Origin: Mesorhizobium australicum
Lineage (GTDB): Bacteria; Pseudomonadota; Alphaproteobacteria; Rhizobiales; Rhizobiaceae
DNA: 64,000 bases
Reading direction: 5' to 3'
NCBI RefSeq assembly: GCF_900177325.1
Contig: NZ_FXBL01000004.1
Span: 2,604,001-2,668,000 of the forward strand
Below, in pieces: positions 45,314 to 54,303 of this stretch; positions within the stretch are counted from its first letter, which is position 1; each line of letters begins with the position of its first letter. Below the pieces are notes generated by a model. It had not been told where the DNA came from, did not search any database, and was given only the letters and a program-made list of their open reading frames with translations. Both the position numbers and the translations under genes were made by a program.

Positions 45314-46261
45314 TCAGGCCAATACGCCCTGCAGACGTTCCAACTCACCGAGCTGCGCACGGGTGGCCTCGTAGCCGAGCCGGATCAGCTCGTCCGCGCG
45401 ATGGAACTCGGTCAGCCCGACATGGCCGAGCTTCGGCTGCAGGGACAGGTCCGGCGGGTCGCCGGCAAGACGCGCGCGAGAGATGCGGTCCTGGATGATA
45501 TTGAAGGCCTCGACCATCACGCCGGTGATGCCGAGGCGTGACTCGCGCCCGCCTGCGCCCGGAACGGCGGGCAGCACCGGCTCGTCGATGGCGCTGTGCT
45601 TCACCACGGCCGCCCGGCCGAACAGGTCGTAATGCAGGTTGACGGCCACCACGAGCGGCTGCTCGTAGGCGCGGCACACGGATACGGGCACCGGATTGAC
45701 CAGTGCGCCGTCGACCAGCAGCCGCTTGTTGCAGGAGACCGGCTCGAAGACACCCGGCAGCGCGTAGGATGCGCGCATGGCGGTGATGAGCGATCCGCTC
45801 GACAGCCAGATCTCGTGGCCAGTCCTGATCTCGGTGGCGACGCAGACAAAGGGTCGGTCGAGATCCTCGAAGGAGACGCCGCGCATATGCTCCTGCATCC
45901 GTGCCGTCAGCTTCATGCCGCCCAGAAGGCCGCTTCCGCCGATATGGAAATCAAGAAGGCCGAAGACGCGCCGCTTGGTCAGCCCGCGCGCGAACTCCTC
46001 CAACTCGTCGAGTTTTCCGGCGAGATAGCACCCGCCAACCAGCGCGCCGATCGAGGTGCCCGCGATCATGTTGATGCGGATGCCGGCCTCGTCGAGCGCC
46101 CTCAGGACGCCGATATGCGCCCAGCCGCGAGCAGCACCTCCGCCGAGCGCAAGGGCGATGCCCTGCTTCTTCAGCGGCCTGGTGAGTTCGTCCGGCAAGG
46201 GGGGATACGGGTCCTGGCCCGTGGTCCTGCCTCGAAGGGATGCCCAGTCGAGCATCGACAT
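45314..46261 (-). CDS. Patatin-like phospholipase (RssA/NTE type)
   Basis: A 315-residue serine acyl hydrolase of the patatin fold, likely acting on lysophospholipids or phospholipids. The oxyanion-hole motif is LALGGGAARGWAHIGVL (about 35-51), the nucleophile Ser lies in AGTSIGALVGG near 68, and the catalytic Asp in LLVDGALVNPVPV near 183. There is no signal peptide or membrane helix. ATG 46261 has GGGAG 7 nt upstream; an upstream extension would be unusually basic. It is downstream of hisI on the same strand (104 bp) and convergent with recJ, 3 bp from its stop. Confidence 0.9.
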   Translation of the reverse strand: MSMLDWASLRGRTTGQDPYPPLPDELTRPLKKQGIALALGGGAARGWAHIGVLRALDEAGIRINMIAGTSIGALVGGCYLAGKLDELEEFARGLTKRRVFGLLDFHIGGSGLLGGMKLTARMQEHMRGVSFEDLDRPFVCVATEIRTGHEIWLSSGSLITAMRASYALPGVFEPVSCNKRLLVDGALVNPVPVSVCRAYEQPLVVAVNLHYDLFGRAAVVKHSAIDEPVLPAVPGAGGRESRLGITGVMVEAFNIIQDRISRARLAGDPPDLSLQPKLGHVGLTEFHRADELIRLGYEATRAQLGELERLQGVLA

Positions 46262-46365
46262 TTCACACTCCCTCTCCCTTCGCGTCTTATACGCGAGGGG
46301 ATGTTTCGGAAGCGTGAATCGCTTCGCACAAGGCGCAGAAGCAGCTGCGCGCCCTGTGGCACGGG

Positions 46366-46830
46366 TCACTTCTTGTGCTTGTAGGTGTGCTCCACGTCGA
46401 ACAACGCTTCGCTTCCGTCATGACTTAAATGGGCGGAAGAACCATTGGTTTCAACCGTGCGATAGAAGCAGGAGCGCCTGCCCGTATGGCATGTCGCGTC
46501 GTGGCCGGAGACCGCCACCTTGAGCCAGATCGCGTCCTGGTCGCAGTCGGTCCGAACCTCCTTCACATGCTGGAAATTGCCCGACGTCTCGCCCTTCTTC
46601 CACAGCGAGCCCCGCGAGCGCGACCAGTAATGCGCAATGCCGGTCTCGAGCGTCAGCGCCAGCGCCTCGGCGTTCATATGCGCCACCATCAGCAGCGCGC
46701 CGTCGCCGACGTCGGTGACCACGACGGTTACCAGGCCGTTCGTATCGAAACGGGGTGTGAAGGATGAACCTTCCTCGAGTTCGACCTTGTCGGCGGGAGG
46801 AGGGGCGAAGGTGAGGGCGGACGTCGTCAT
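46366..46830 (-). CDS. hisI: Phosphoribosyl-AMP cyclohydrolase
   Basis: Third step of histidine biosynthesis: opens the adenine ring of phosphoribosyl-AMP. The 154-residue protein is the stand-alone HisI form without a HisE domain. It has [16 protein letters not shown] near 49, the [18 protein letters not shown] core near 68, DCDQDA (metal-binding Asp residues) near 95, and zinc cysteines in [11 protein letters not shown] near 114-121. It lies 47 bp after folE on the same strand; the folE-hisI order is common in this group and likely an operon. Confidence 0.95.
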   Translation of the reverse strand: MTTSALTFAPPPADKVELEEGSSFTPRFDTNGLVTVVVTDVGDGALLMVAHMNAEALALTLETGIAHYWSRSRGSLWKKGETSGNFQHVKEVRTDCDQDAIWLKVAVSGHDATCHTGRRSCFYRTVETNGSSAHLSHDGSEALFDVEHTYKHKK

Positions 46831-46877
46831 GGCCGGTCCTATCGCACGGGACCGGCCGGATTGTCAGCCCCTCGGTT

Positions 46878-47516
46878 TCATCTCGCGCCGGCTGTGCCGC
46901 GCACCATGGTAACGAAGCGCACCTGTTCTTCCGGACTGTCCTTGAACGATCCGGTGAAGGTGGAGGTCATCGTCGTCGAGCCCTGCTTGCGTATGCCGCG
47001 CATCGCCATGCACATGTGCTCTGCCTCGATGATGACAGCCACGCCGCGCGGGTTGAGCACGTCCTGGATGACGCCTGCGACCTGCGCCGTCATCGCCTCC
47101 TGAGTCTGCAGCCGGTGGGCGAAGATGTCGACCACCCGCGCGATCTTCGACAGGCCGACCACCTTGCCGTCCGGCAAGTAGCCGACATGGGCGCGGCCGA
47201 CGATCGGCACCATGTGGTGCTCGCAATGGGAATGGAACTGGATGTCGCGGACGATGACGAGGTCGTCGTAGCCGGCAACCTCCTCGAAGGTGCGGCCGAG
47301 TTCTTCCGCCGGCGAGAGGTCGTAGCCATTGAACATCTCGCGATAGGCCTTCATCACCCGGCGCGGCGTGTCGACGAGGCCCTCGCGGTCGGGGTTGTCG
47401 CCGGTCCACCGCAGCAGCACGCGCACGGCGGCCTCCACCTCCGCCTCGGTCGGTCGATCCGAGGGGCGGCTGTCATTGCCGGCGTCGGGCAGGAATTTCT
47501 TGATCGCGGCGTCCAT
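46878..47516 (-). CDS. folE: GTP cyclohydrolase I
   Basis: Converts GTP to dihydroneopterin triphosphate, entry to folate (and queuosine-type) synthesis. The 212 residues contain the zinc- and substrate-binding [12 protein letters not shown] (about 104-115), GLSKIARVV near 130, [11 protein letters not shown] near 146, and the second zinc-Cys region [17 protein letters not shown] near 170. ATG 47516 (MDAAIK) fits the family; the region upstream holds a 7-bp inverted repeat (GTTTCCC...GGGAAAC, 47534-47556) in the leader. It is divergent from the scaffold-like gene. Confidence 0.95.
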   Translation of the reverse strand: MDAAIKKFLPDAGNDSRPSDRPTEAEVEAAVRVLLRWTGDNPDREGLVDTPRRVMKAYREMFNGYDLSPAEELGRTFEEVAGYDDLVIVRDIQFHSHCEHHMVPIVGRAHVGYLPDGKVVGLSKIARVVDIFAHRLQTQEAMTAQVAGVIQDVLNPRGVAVIIEAEHMCMAMRGIRKQGSTTMTSTFTGSFKDSPEEQVRFVTMVRGTAGAR

Positions 47517-47654
47517 CGGAGGCGTCTCCCGTAGTTTCCCTCTGATACGGGGAAACGAGTTGAACGGGTCACTGTCTTTTTCCGGCCTCCGGAGCGATCC
47601 CGGCCGAAATCGGCGTTTCCCTACGTCCGGCGACGGCATGCCCAAAGGGTGAGC

Positions 47655-47683
47655 TTGCCGTCGCCGAACCACACCCACTATAT
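47655..47683 (+). promoter_or_regulatory. Sigma-70 promoter of the scaffold-like gene
   Basis: -35 TTGCCG, 17-bp spacer, -10 CTATAT, ending 75 bp before the ATG of the NifU/IscU-like gene. The -10 matches the alphaproteobacterial consensus. Confidence 0.5.
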
Positions 47684-47757
47684 ATGGTCAGCCGTCGGAA
47701 GGAAAAGACGGTGAGGTGAGACGCTCCGTTTCGAAATTGCGTCCGGACCGGAAAACC

Positions 47758-48204
47758 ATGATCGACGACGTCTACAACGCGAAAATTCTCGGTTTTGCCG
47801 GCAATATCAGCCGGCTGGGTCGGCTGAGCGATGCTGACGCCACTGCCAAGGCTCATTCCAAGCTCTGCGGCTCGACCGTCGTCGTCGATCTCAAGATGCA
47901 GGACGGCGTGGTGACGGACTTCGCGCACGACGTGAAAGCCTGCGCGCTGGGCCAGGCGTCCTCGGCGATCATGGCCGAGCATGTGGTCGGCGCGACCGCG
48001 CAGGAACTGCGCGAGGTGCGAGAGGCGATGCAGAAGATGCTGAAAGAGAACGGTCCGCCGCCCGAGGGCCGATTCACGGATCTGAAATATCTGGAGCCGG
48101 TGCGCGACTACAAGGCGCGCCACGCCTCGACCATGCTGACCTTCGACGCGGTGGTGGACGCGATCGGCCAGATCGAGGCCAAACGAGCCGCGGAAGCCGC
48201 CTGA
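47758..48204 (+). CDS. NifU/IscU/SufU-like scaffold protein, two-cysteine form
   Basis: A 148-residue protein of the iron-sulfur scaffold fold. Cys37 (SKLCGST) and Cys62 (VKACALGQASS) occupy two of the three cluster-ligand positions. The third cysteine, expected after the RxK motif near residue 123, is absent (KARHASTML), so the usual three-Cys site is incomplete. This resembles the SufU branch in length but may not assemble clusters; a zinc-binding or transfer role is possible. ATG 47758 (MIDDVYN) is the family-type start. It is divergent from folE-hisI and directly abuts the convergent LysR gene with no gap. Confidence 0.82.
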   Translation: MIDDVYNAKILGFAGNISRLGRLSDADATAKAHSKLCGSTVVVDLKMQDGVVTDFAHDVKACALGQASSAIMAEHVVGATAQELREVREAMQKMLKENGPPPEGRFTDLKYLEPVRDYKARHASTMLTFDAVVDAIGQIEAKRAAEAA

Positions 48205-49098
48205 CTAGAGGGTTCCCAGATCGAGCGTTGCCAGCAGCCATTCCGCGAACCAGCGGGCTGCAGGGCTGAGCCGTTCGAAATCGGGCGCAACCAGGAAATA
48301 GGCGCCGCAGTCGACGTTGAGGTCAAAGGGACGCACCAGCGTGCCGTCGCGCAGGTCGGCGGCGTCCAGCACCATGTCTCCCAGCGCGACGCCGTGCCCG
48401 AGGCGGGCCGCCTGCATAACCACGGCCCCGTCCGGAAACAGCGGTCCGCGCTGATGCGCCAGTTCCGGCAGGCCGGCTGCCGTGAACCATCTCGCCCACG
48501 CATCTCTGCTGGTCTCGTGCAGCAGCGTGAATCGGCCAAGATCGGCCGGAGAATGCAGCGGCGCGGATGCGGCGAGGGCAGGGATCATCACCGGGCTCAT
48601 CGTCACATCGAAGAGATGGTGTGACTGGGTCCTCGGCCAGGAGGTTGTCACTGTGCTGTGGCGGATGGCGATCTCAGCCTCGCCGGTGCCGAACTCCGCA
48701 AGACCCGTGCTGGCGTCGATGACAACGTCGATGTCCGGGTACTGGGCCCTGAACGCGTTCAGGCGCGGCACGAGAAGGGCTGCGGCGAAAGTCGGCTCGA
48801 CGCTGATACGCAACAGCGTCTCGGACGGGCTACCGATCACCTCGGCCATCCGGCGCTCGATGTCGTCGAAGCTCGCTGTGAGTTGCCCGAGCAGCATGCG
48901 GCCCGCCTCAGTCAGTTCGACGCGCCGATGCAGCCGTTCGAACAGCGGGCGCCCGACCGATTGCTCCAGCTCACGCACCTGCCGGCTGATGGCGGCCTGC
49001 GAGACGAAGAGCTCCTCCGCGGCCCGGCTGAAGCTGAGCAGGCGCCCGGCTGCCTCAAAGCTCCGCAACGCCGTCAGCGGAAGTCGCCCGCGCCCCAT
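48205..49098 (-). CDS. LysR-type transcriptional regulator (GcvA-like)
   Basis: A 297-residue DNA-binding regulator. The N-terminal winged helix-turn-helix (LTALRSFEAAGRLLSFSRAAEELFVSQAAISRQVRELE, spanning about 8-46) is followed by a linker helix and a periplasmic-binding-like effector domain (about 95-297) of the GcvA type. Such proteins usually control the divergent gene; here that is a 52-codon candidate gene whose ATG lies 105 bp away. The intervening region has A/T-rich sequence (TTATCCGAAGGCGAAAATATA) suited to LysR binding and a promoter. Confidence 0.92.
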   Translation of the reverse strand: MGRGRLPLTALRSFEAAGRLLSFSRAAEELFVSQAAISRQVRELEQSVGRPLFERLHRRVELTEAGRMLLGQLTASFDDIERRMAEVIGSPSETLLRISVEPTFAAALLVPRLNAFRAQYPDIDVVIDASTGLAEFGTGEAEIAIRHSTVTTSWPRTQSHHLFDVTMSPVMIPALAASAPLHSPADLGRFTLLHETSRDAWARWFTAAGLPELAHQRGPLFPDGAVVMQAARLGHGVALGDMVLDAADLRDGTLVRPFDLNVDCGAYFLVAPDFERLSPAARWFAEWLLATLDLGTL

Positions 49099-49202
49099 CG
49101 CATAACCTCAGATTATCCGAAGGCGAAAATATACTCGTTTGAGTGGTCTGACGAGAGGGAGTCTACTTGCGGGCAAGGAAGAGCTGCCGAGGAGGCGACG
49201 CC

Positions 49203-49361
49203 ATGTGGGAGTTCATGACCATTCTGGGCGATGCCCTGCGCATCGCGACATTCCAGCCGCGCGAGGCTGCCCGAGCCGGCCCGCAATGGCGGCCGGCCGA
49301 GCCGGACAGGTCGCTGCACGCGTGGGATACGCGTCCCACGCTGCCGCAGTGTGGCCGCTGA
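49203..49361 (+). CDS. Candidate 52-residue small protein
   Basis: A short open frame starting MWEFMTILGDALRIATF, preceded by a full GGAGG Shine-Dalgarno 7 nt upstream. The N-terminal 17 residues are amphipathic to hydrophobic; the rest is Arg/Pro/Trp-rich and probably disordered. No family is recognised. Its position, divergent from a LysR regulator and ending 3 bp before the convergent LLM gene, with a strong ribosome-binding site, argues that it is real, but length and composition leave doubt. Confidence 0.4.
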   Translation: MWEFMTILGDALRIATFQPREAARAGPQWRPAEPDRSLHAWDTRPTLPQCGR

Positions 49362-49364
49362 CAG

Positions 49365-50396
49365 TCAGGCCAGCAGGTCCTTCACCATTGGGATGACCTT
49401 GGTGCCGTAAAGCTCGATCGAGCGCATCATATGCTCGTGCGGCAGTGTTCCCGACGAGTATTTCATGTCGAAGCGGCTGGCGCCGAGTGCCTTGACAGTG
49501 CTGGCGATCTTCTTCGCCACCGTCTCCGGCGAGCCGACATAGAGCGAGCCCATGTCTGCCTCGGCATTGAAGCGAGCGATCGAGGTCGGCCCCCAGCCGC
49601 GCTCGGTGCCGATCCGGTCGTGGATCGCCTTGTAGCCCGGCCAGAGCTGCGCCCGCGCTTCCTCGTCCGTATCGGCGACGTGGCCCGGCGAATGCACGCC
49701 GATCGGCAGCGCGGGCTTCTGAAGCTGTTCCGAGGCGCGGTGGTAGAGATCGACGAACTGGCGGAAGCGGCGCGGCTCGCCGCCTATGATAGCGAGCATC
49801 AGCGGCAGTTCATATTGCACCGCGCGCACGACCGATTCGGGGCTTCCTCCGACGCCGATCCACGTCTTGAGCTTACCGTTCTCGACCGGCGGATAGATGA
49901 GTTGGTCGCGCAGTTCGGGTCTGACCGAGCCTTTCCAGCTCACCGGCTTCTGCTTGAGGATTTCGGCGAACAGGTCGAGCTTTTCCGAGAATAGCCGTTC
50001 GTAGTCGCTGAGCGCGAAGCCGAACAGCGGGAAGGATTCGGTGAACGATCCGCGCCCCAGGATCACCTCGGCGCGCCCGTTCGAGATCGCATCGATGGTC
50101 GAGAAGCGCTGGAAAACGCGGATCGGGTCGTCGGAGCTCAGCACCGTCACTGCCGAGCCGAGATGGATGCGGCTGGTGCGCGCGGCGATCGCCGACAGCA
50201 CCACTTCGGGTGCCGAGACGGCGAAATCGTCACGGTGATGCTCACCCACGCCGATGAAGTCGATACCGACCTGGTCGGCCAGAACGCCTTCCTCGACCAC
50301 GTCGCGCAACACCTGCGCCTGTGATTTCAGCTTGCCCTCGAGGTCGACGGTGACGTCACCGAATGTGTCGAGGCCGAGTTCGATCTGTTCAGACAT
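49365..50396 (-). CDS. LLM-class flavin-dependent oxidoreductase (luciferase-like)
   Basis: A 343-residue TIM-barrel monooxygenase of the bacterial luciferase family, using FMNH2 (or F420 in some relatives). It begins IELGLDTFGD and has IGVGEHHRDDFAVSAP near 49-64 (His-His typical of the family). VILGRGSFTESFPLFG follows near 110 and TWIGVGGSPESVVRA near 177, with the flavin phosphate region near SPGHVADT. Substrate unknown. The start MSEQIELG is chosen over an ATG 14 codons upstream because it matches the family. It is likely transcribed alone. Confidence 0.9.
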   Translation of the reverse strand: MSEQIELGLDTFGDVTVDLEGKLKSQAQVLRDVVEEGVLADQVGIDFIGVGEHHRDDFAVSAPEVVLSAIAARTSRIHLGSAVTVLSSDDPIRVFQRFSTIDAISNGRAEVILGRGSFTESFPLFGFALSDYERLFSEKLDLFAEILKQKPVSWKGSVRPELRDQLIYPPVENGKLKTWIGVGGSPESVVRAVQYELPLMLAIIGGEPRRFRQFVDLYHRASEQLQKPALPIGVHSPGHVADTDEEARAQLWPGYKAIHDRIGTERGWGPTSIARFNAEADMGSLYVGSPETVAKKIASTVKALGASRFDMKYSSGTLPHEHMMRSIELYGTKVIPMVKDLLA

Positions 50397-50515
50397 GGCT
50401 TTTTCCGAAATTCGATTGGAGGAAATGTCGACGGACACATAAGTAGAGGTTCGGGACGAAGCACGCGGGCGCTAGTGAACAGACTGTCCGCGAAACGAAA
50501 AGAGGGCACGCCGAG

Positions 50516-50869
50516 GTGACCGGCCACGATCATGTCCATGCGCCGCGCGGGCGCAACTATGCCGGCCCTTGGCGCAGGACGCCGGGTCGGCTCTTCGGCA
50601 CGTCGCTGGTGCGGCTTTATCAGCTCACCTTGTCCGGCTTCGTCGGCAACACCTGCCGTCACCTGCCGACCTGTTCTGAATACGCCTACGAGGCGATCGC
50701 GCGGCACGGCCTGTGGTCAGGCGGCTGGATGGGGCTATTTCGCGTCATGCGCTGCGGCCCGGGCGGCACGCATGGAATTGACAATGTTCCCGAGGCTCTG
50801 GACCGACGCTACGCCTGGTACCTGCCCTGGCGCTACTGGCAGATTGGCCGGAAGGTGGGCACGCGCTGA
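50516..50869 (+). CDS. yidD: YidD-type membrane protein insertion efficiency factor
   Basis: A 117-residue small basic protein that aids YidC-dependent membrane protein insertion. The YidD signature is clear: LVRLYQLTLSGFVGNTCRHLPTCSEYAYEAIARHG (about 31-65), with the three conserved cysteine positions, then RVMRCGPGG near 80. It starts at GTG with GAGGGC upstream. YidD normally lies between rnpA and yidC; here it stands away from that cluster, as in many alphaproteobacteria. The N-terminus (30 residues) is longer than the E. coli protein. Confidence 0.92.
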   Translation: MTGHDHVHAPRGRNYAGPWRRTPGRLFGTSLVRLYQLTLSGFVGNTCRHLPTCSEYAYEAIARHGLWSGGWMGLFRVMRCGPGGTHGIDNVPEALDRRYAWYLPWRYWQIGRKVGTR

Positions 50870-50958
50870 GATCTAATGTTCTCCCGCCTGAGGCCTTGTG
50901 TCGCCTTCCTCCGACTGGCAGCGTGCGACTCGCAATAGTGCTGATAGGGGAAACCATC

Positions 50959-51135
50959 ATGGCCCATAAGTTCGAAATCTACCGCGACAAGGCGGGAGAA
51001 TATCGCGTTCGTTTCAAATACAACAGCGAAGTGATGTTCTCGACCGAGGGCTATACCTCGAAGGCAAGCGCGCAGAACGCGATCGATTCCATCAAGAAGA
51101 ACGGGCCGGAAGCTCCGGTCGAAGACAACAGCTGA
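50959..51135 (+). CDS. DUF1508 (YegP-like) small protein
   Basis: A 58-residue protein consisting of one DUF1508 unit: KFEIYRDKAGEYRVRFKYN, then SEGYTSKASAQNAIDSIKKN-type sequence (here STEGYTSKASAQNAI). The family is a small beta-beta-alpha domain, often in tandem in other bacteria; the function is unknown although it has been linked to stress. The start is the ATG following GGGGAAACC. It stands alone between yidD and the beta-lactamase gene. Confidence 0.88.
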   Translation: MAHKFEIYRDKAGEYRVRFKYNSEVMFSTEGYTSKASAQNAIDSIKKNGPEAPVEDNS

Positions 51136-51278
51136 TCTGCCGTCCGCGCCGAAGATCGACAGCATGCTGTCTCCGTCGGCGCGGACACGTCTTGCCCGCA
51201 TGTTTTCGGGCCGTTAAGAGATCGTTTAGGTTAATTGCTCGTCTCCGGTTTGAGACAAAATAGAGACAATGCGGACTG

Positions 51279-51296
51279 TTAGGCAGCGCAGCCTAA
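51279..51296. repeat. Inverted repeat upstream of the class D beta-lactamase gene
   Basis: TTAGGC-AGCGCA-GCCTAA, a 6-bp perfect dyad ending 18 bp before the ATG. Just upstream is a short direct repeat (GAGACAAAATAGAGACAA). It may be an operator or a leader hairpin; evidence is positional only. Confidence 0.3.
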
Positions 51297-51314
51297 ACGC
51301 AGGAACACCGCAAC

Positions 51315-52106
51315 ATGTCTCGCAACTTTGCCTACTTCGTCTCCACGCTGCTGCTCTGTATGGCGGCAATCCAGCCTTCCGCCCGTGCGGCCGATGACGT
51401 CCAGTGCACGATCATCGTCGATGCCGAAAGCGGCGACACGGTCCATCGGGATGGCGTGTGCGACAGGCGCTACAGCCCGGCGTCGACGTTCAAGGTTCCG
51501 CTCGCCGTCATGGGATACGACGCCGGAATCCTGGACGATCAAGACACGCCCTCATGGGACTATAAGGCCGAATATGATGCGCCGGAGCGCGACCGGAAAA
51601 CCGTCGATCCGACCATCTGGGAGAGGGATTCGGTCCTGTGGTTCTCCCGGGAGATCACCCGCCGGCTCGGGTCGGAGAAGTTCGCCGCCTATGTCGCCGG
51701 TTTCGACTACGGCAATGCCGACGTGTCCGGCGATCGGGGCAAGAAGAACGGGTTGACCCGGTCCTGGGTCGACTCCTCACTGAAGATCACGCCGGTCGAG
51801 CAGGTCGAGTTCCTGCGCCGCCTGCTCGATCGCAAATTGCCCGTGTCTGCCAAGGCGCACGACATGACGGTTGCGATCCTCCCTGCCTTCGAGTCTGGCG
51901 GATGGGTGGTGAAGGGTAAGACCGGCACCACAAGGGTCCGCGCAGAGGGAGAGGGCCGCGCGCTCGGATGGTTCGTCGGCTGGGCAGAAAGGGACGGCCG
52001 CCGTGTCGTCTTTGCGCGGCTTGCCGTCAACGGCAGGAAGGAAGGTCCCAAGGGCCCAGCCACCCGCGCCGCCTTCCTTGCCGATTTCCCGGCGCTGGTG
52101 AAATAG
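51315..52106 (+). CDS. Class D (OXA-type) beta-lactamase family protein
   Basis: A 263-residue periplasmic serine hydrolase. A signal peptide covers about residues 1-26 (ARA-AD). The class D motifs occur in order: STFK (Ser57, Lys60, to be carboxylated), SVL at 106-108 (usual SxV with Leu at the third place), YGN at 132-134, Trp151 in the position that stabilises the carboxylated lysine, and KTGT at 202-205. [10 protein letters not shown] and WFVGW match OXA enzymes closely. It is probably intrinsic, since base composition fits the chromosome and no mobile element is near. Hydrolytic spectrum cannot be predicted; a penicillin-sensing or peptidase role is also conceivable. Confidence 0.9.
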   Translation: MSRNFAYFVSTLLLCMAAIQPSARAADDVQCTIIVDAESGDTVHRDGVCDRRYSPASTFKVPLAVMGYDAGILDDQDTPSWDYKAEYDAPERDRKTVDPTIWERDSVLWFSREITRRLGSEKFAAYVAGFDYGNADVSGDRGKKNGLTRSWVDSSLKITPVEQVEFLRRLLDRKLPVSAKAHDMTVAILPAFESGGWVVKGKTGTTRVRAEGEGRALGWFVGWAERDGRRVVFARLAVNGRKEGPKGPATRAAFLADFPALVK

Positions 52107-52227
52107 CACTGGCGAAAGCGACGCCTTTACCTGGGCGGAAACTGCTCATAAAAGACGGCCCGCCGCCGGAATTGCCCGGCATCAAACCCACCCGCGCTCG
52201 TTGGCGGGACTGGATAAGGAAGAAGAC

Positions 52228-54219
52228 ATGTCTCGATCCGTTTCCCTCACATTCCCCGATGGCTCCGTCCGCGAATATCCCGCGGCGCTGACCGGTCTCG
52301 AACTTGCCGAGTCGATCTCGAAGTCGCTGGCCAAGAAGGCGGTCGCCTATGCGATCGACGGCACTCCGCGCGACCTGTCCGATCCGCTGGAGACTTCCGG
52401 CGAAGTCGAGATCCTGACGCGCGAGCATCCGCTGGCGCTCGAGATGATCCGCCACGACACCGCGCATGTGCTCGCCGAAGCGGTTCAGGAACTGTGGCCC
52501 GAAACGCAGGTGACCATCGGCCCTGTGATCGAGAATGGATTCTACTACGACTTCGCGCGCGAGACGCCGTTCACGCCCGAAGACTTTCCTGCCATCGAGA
52601 AGAAGATGCGGGAGATCATCGGCCGCAACAAGCCGTTCTCCAAGGAGGTCTGGCCGCGCGAGAAGGCGCGCCAGGTGTTCGGCGAGAAGGGCGAAACCTA
52701 CAAGGTACAGCTGGTCGACGCGATCCCGGAAGGCCAGGATCTCAAGATCTACTACCAGGGTGACTGGTTCGACCTTTGCCGCGGCCCGCATATGGCGTCC
52801 ACGGGCCAGATCGGCACCGCCTTCAAGCTGATGAAGGTCGCGGGGGCTTACTGGCGCGGCGATTCGAACAATCCGATGCTGACGCGCATCTACGGCACGG
52901 CCTGGGCGAACCAGGAGCAGCTCGACGCCTACGTCAACATGTTGGCGGAGGCCGAGAAGCGAGATCATCGGCGTCTCGGCCGCGAGATGGACCTGTTCCA
53001 CTTCCAGGAGGAGGGACCAGGCGTCGTGTTCTGGCACTCCAAGGGCTGGCGGATGTTCCAGAACCTCGTCTCCTATATGCGCCGCCGGCTCGCCACCGAG
53101 GGCTATCAGGAGGTCAACGCCCCGCAGGTGCTCGACAAGTCGCTGTGGGAGACCTCGGGTCACTGGGGCTGGTATCGCGACAACATGTTCAAGGTCACCG
53201 TTGCGGGCGACGAGACCGAGGACGAACGCGTCTTCGCGCTGAAGCCGATGAACTGCCCTGGCCACGTGCAGATCTTCAAGCACGGCCTGAAGTCCTACCG
53301 CGATCTGCCGATCAAGCTTGCCGAATTCGGCAACGTGCATCGCTATGAACCGTCGGGCGCGCTGCATGGGCTGATGCGCGTTCGCGGCTTCACGCAGGAC
53401 GACGCGCACATCTTCTGCACCGAGGAGCAGCTACGCGCCGAGTGCCTCAGGATCAACAATCTTATCCTGACCACCTACGCCGACTTCGGCTTCGAGGAGG
53501 TCTCCGTGAAGCTGTCGACGCGCCCCGAAAAGCGCGTAGGGTCAGACGAGGCGTGGGATCTCGCCGAGAAGATCATGTCCGACGTGCTGGAGGAGATCAC
53601 CCTCCAGTCGAACGGCCGGATCAAAACCTCGATCAATCCGGGCGAGGGCGCCTTCTACGGGCCGAAGTTCGAATATGTACTCAAGGACGCCATCGGCCGC
53701 GAATGGCAGTGCGGCACCACGCAGGTCGACTTCAACCTGCCGGAACGCTTCGGTGCCTTCTACATCGGCTCGGATTCGGAGAAGAAGCAGCCGGTGATGG
53801 TGCATCGCGCCATCTGCGGCTCGATGGAGCGCTTCCTCGGCATCCTGATCGAGAACTATGCCGGCCACCTGCCGCTGTGGTTCGCGCCGGTGCAGGTCGT
53901 CGTCGCGACGATCACCTCCGAGGCGGACGGCTATGCCGCGTCGGTGCTGCAGCGCCTGCGCGACGACGGCATCCATGCGGAGCTCGACCTGCGCAACGAG
54001 AAGATCAACTACAAGGTCCGTGAGCACAGCCTGGCGAAGGTGCCGGTCATGCTGGTCTGCGGCAAGCGCGAATCGGAGGAGGGCACGGTCAATATCCGCC
54101 GCCTCGGTTCGCGCGATCAGGTGTCGATGAGCCTGGACGAGGCGGTCGCGGCGATCGTCGACGAGGCGATGCCGCCCGACCTGAAGCGCCGTAAGCTGCA
54201 GCGGCAGGCCGCCGCCTGA
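52228..54219 (+). CDS. thrS: Threonine--tRNA ligase
   Basis: Charges tRNA-Thr. The 663 residues include an N-terminal TGS domain (about 5-60), the editing domain with its HxxxH site ([12 protein letters not shown] near 75-86) and the class II catalytic core. Motif 2 lies in [26 protein letters not shown], and zinc ligands lie in MNCPGH and the later His residues. The C-terminal anticodon-binding domain starts near 560. ATG 52228 (MSRSVSL) has AAGGAAGAAG upstream; an in-frame TTG nine codons earlier is less likely. It ends at a strong terminator. Confidence 0.97.
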   Translation: MSRSVSLTFPDGSVREYPAALTGLELAESISKSLAKKAVAYAIDGTPRDLSDPLETSGEVEILTREHPLALEMIRHDTAHVLAEAVQELWPETQVTIGPVIENGFYYDFARETPFTPEDFPAIEKKMREIIGRNKPFSKEVWPREKARQVFGEKGETYKVQLVDAIPEGQDLKIYYQGDWFDLCRGPHMASTGQIGTAFKLMKVAGAYWRGDSNNPMLTRIYGTAWANQEQLDAYVNMLAEAEKRDHRRLGREMDLFHFQEEGPGVVFWHSKGWRMFQNLVSYMRRRLATEGYQEVNAPQVLDKSLWETSGHWGWYRDNMFKVTVAGDETEDERVFALKPMNCPGHVQIFKHGLKSYRDLPIKLAEFGNVHRYEPSGALHGLMRVRGFTQDDAHIFCTEEQLRAECLRINNLILTTYADFGFEEVSVKLSTRPEKRVGSDEAWDLAEKIMSDVLEEITLQSNGRIKTSINPGEGAFYGPKFEYVLKDAIGREWQCGTTQVDFNLPERFGAFYIGSDSEKKQPVMVHRAICGSMERFLGILIENYAGHLPLWFAPVQVVVATITSEADGYAASVLQRLRDDGIHAELDLRNEKINYKVREHSLAKVPVMLVCGKRESEEGTVNIRRLGSRDQVSMSLDEAVAAIVDEAMPPDLKRRKLQRQAAA

Positions 54220-54225
54220 TCGACG

Positions 54226-54251
54226 AGGCCGGGGATTTCCCCGGCCTTTTT
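54226..54251 (+). terminator. Rho-independent terminator after thrS
   Basis: 9-bp stem AGGCCGGGG / CCCCGGCCT with an ATTT loop and a run of five T residues, 6 bp after the thrS stop. Confidence 0.9.
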
Positions 54252-54303
54252 CATGCGCCTGTCATCGACCGCGACTATGGGGCAAGCGATCGGAGTCCGA
54301 CTC

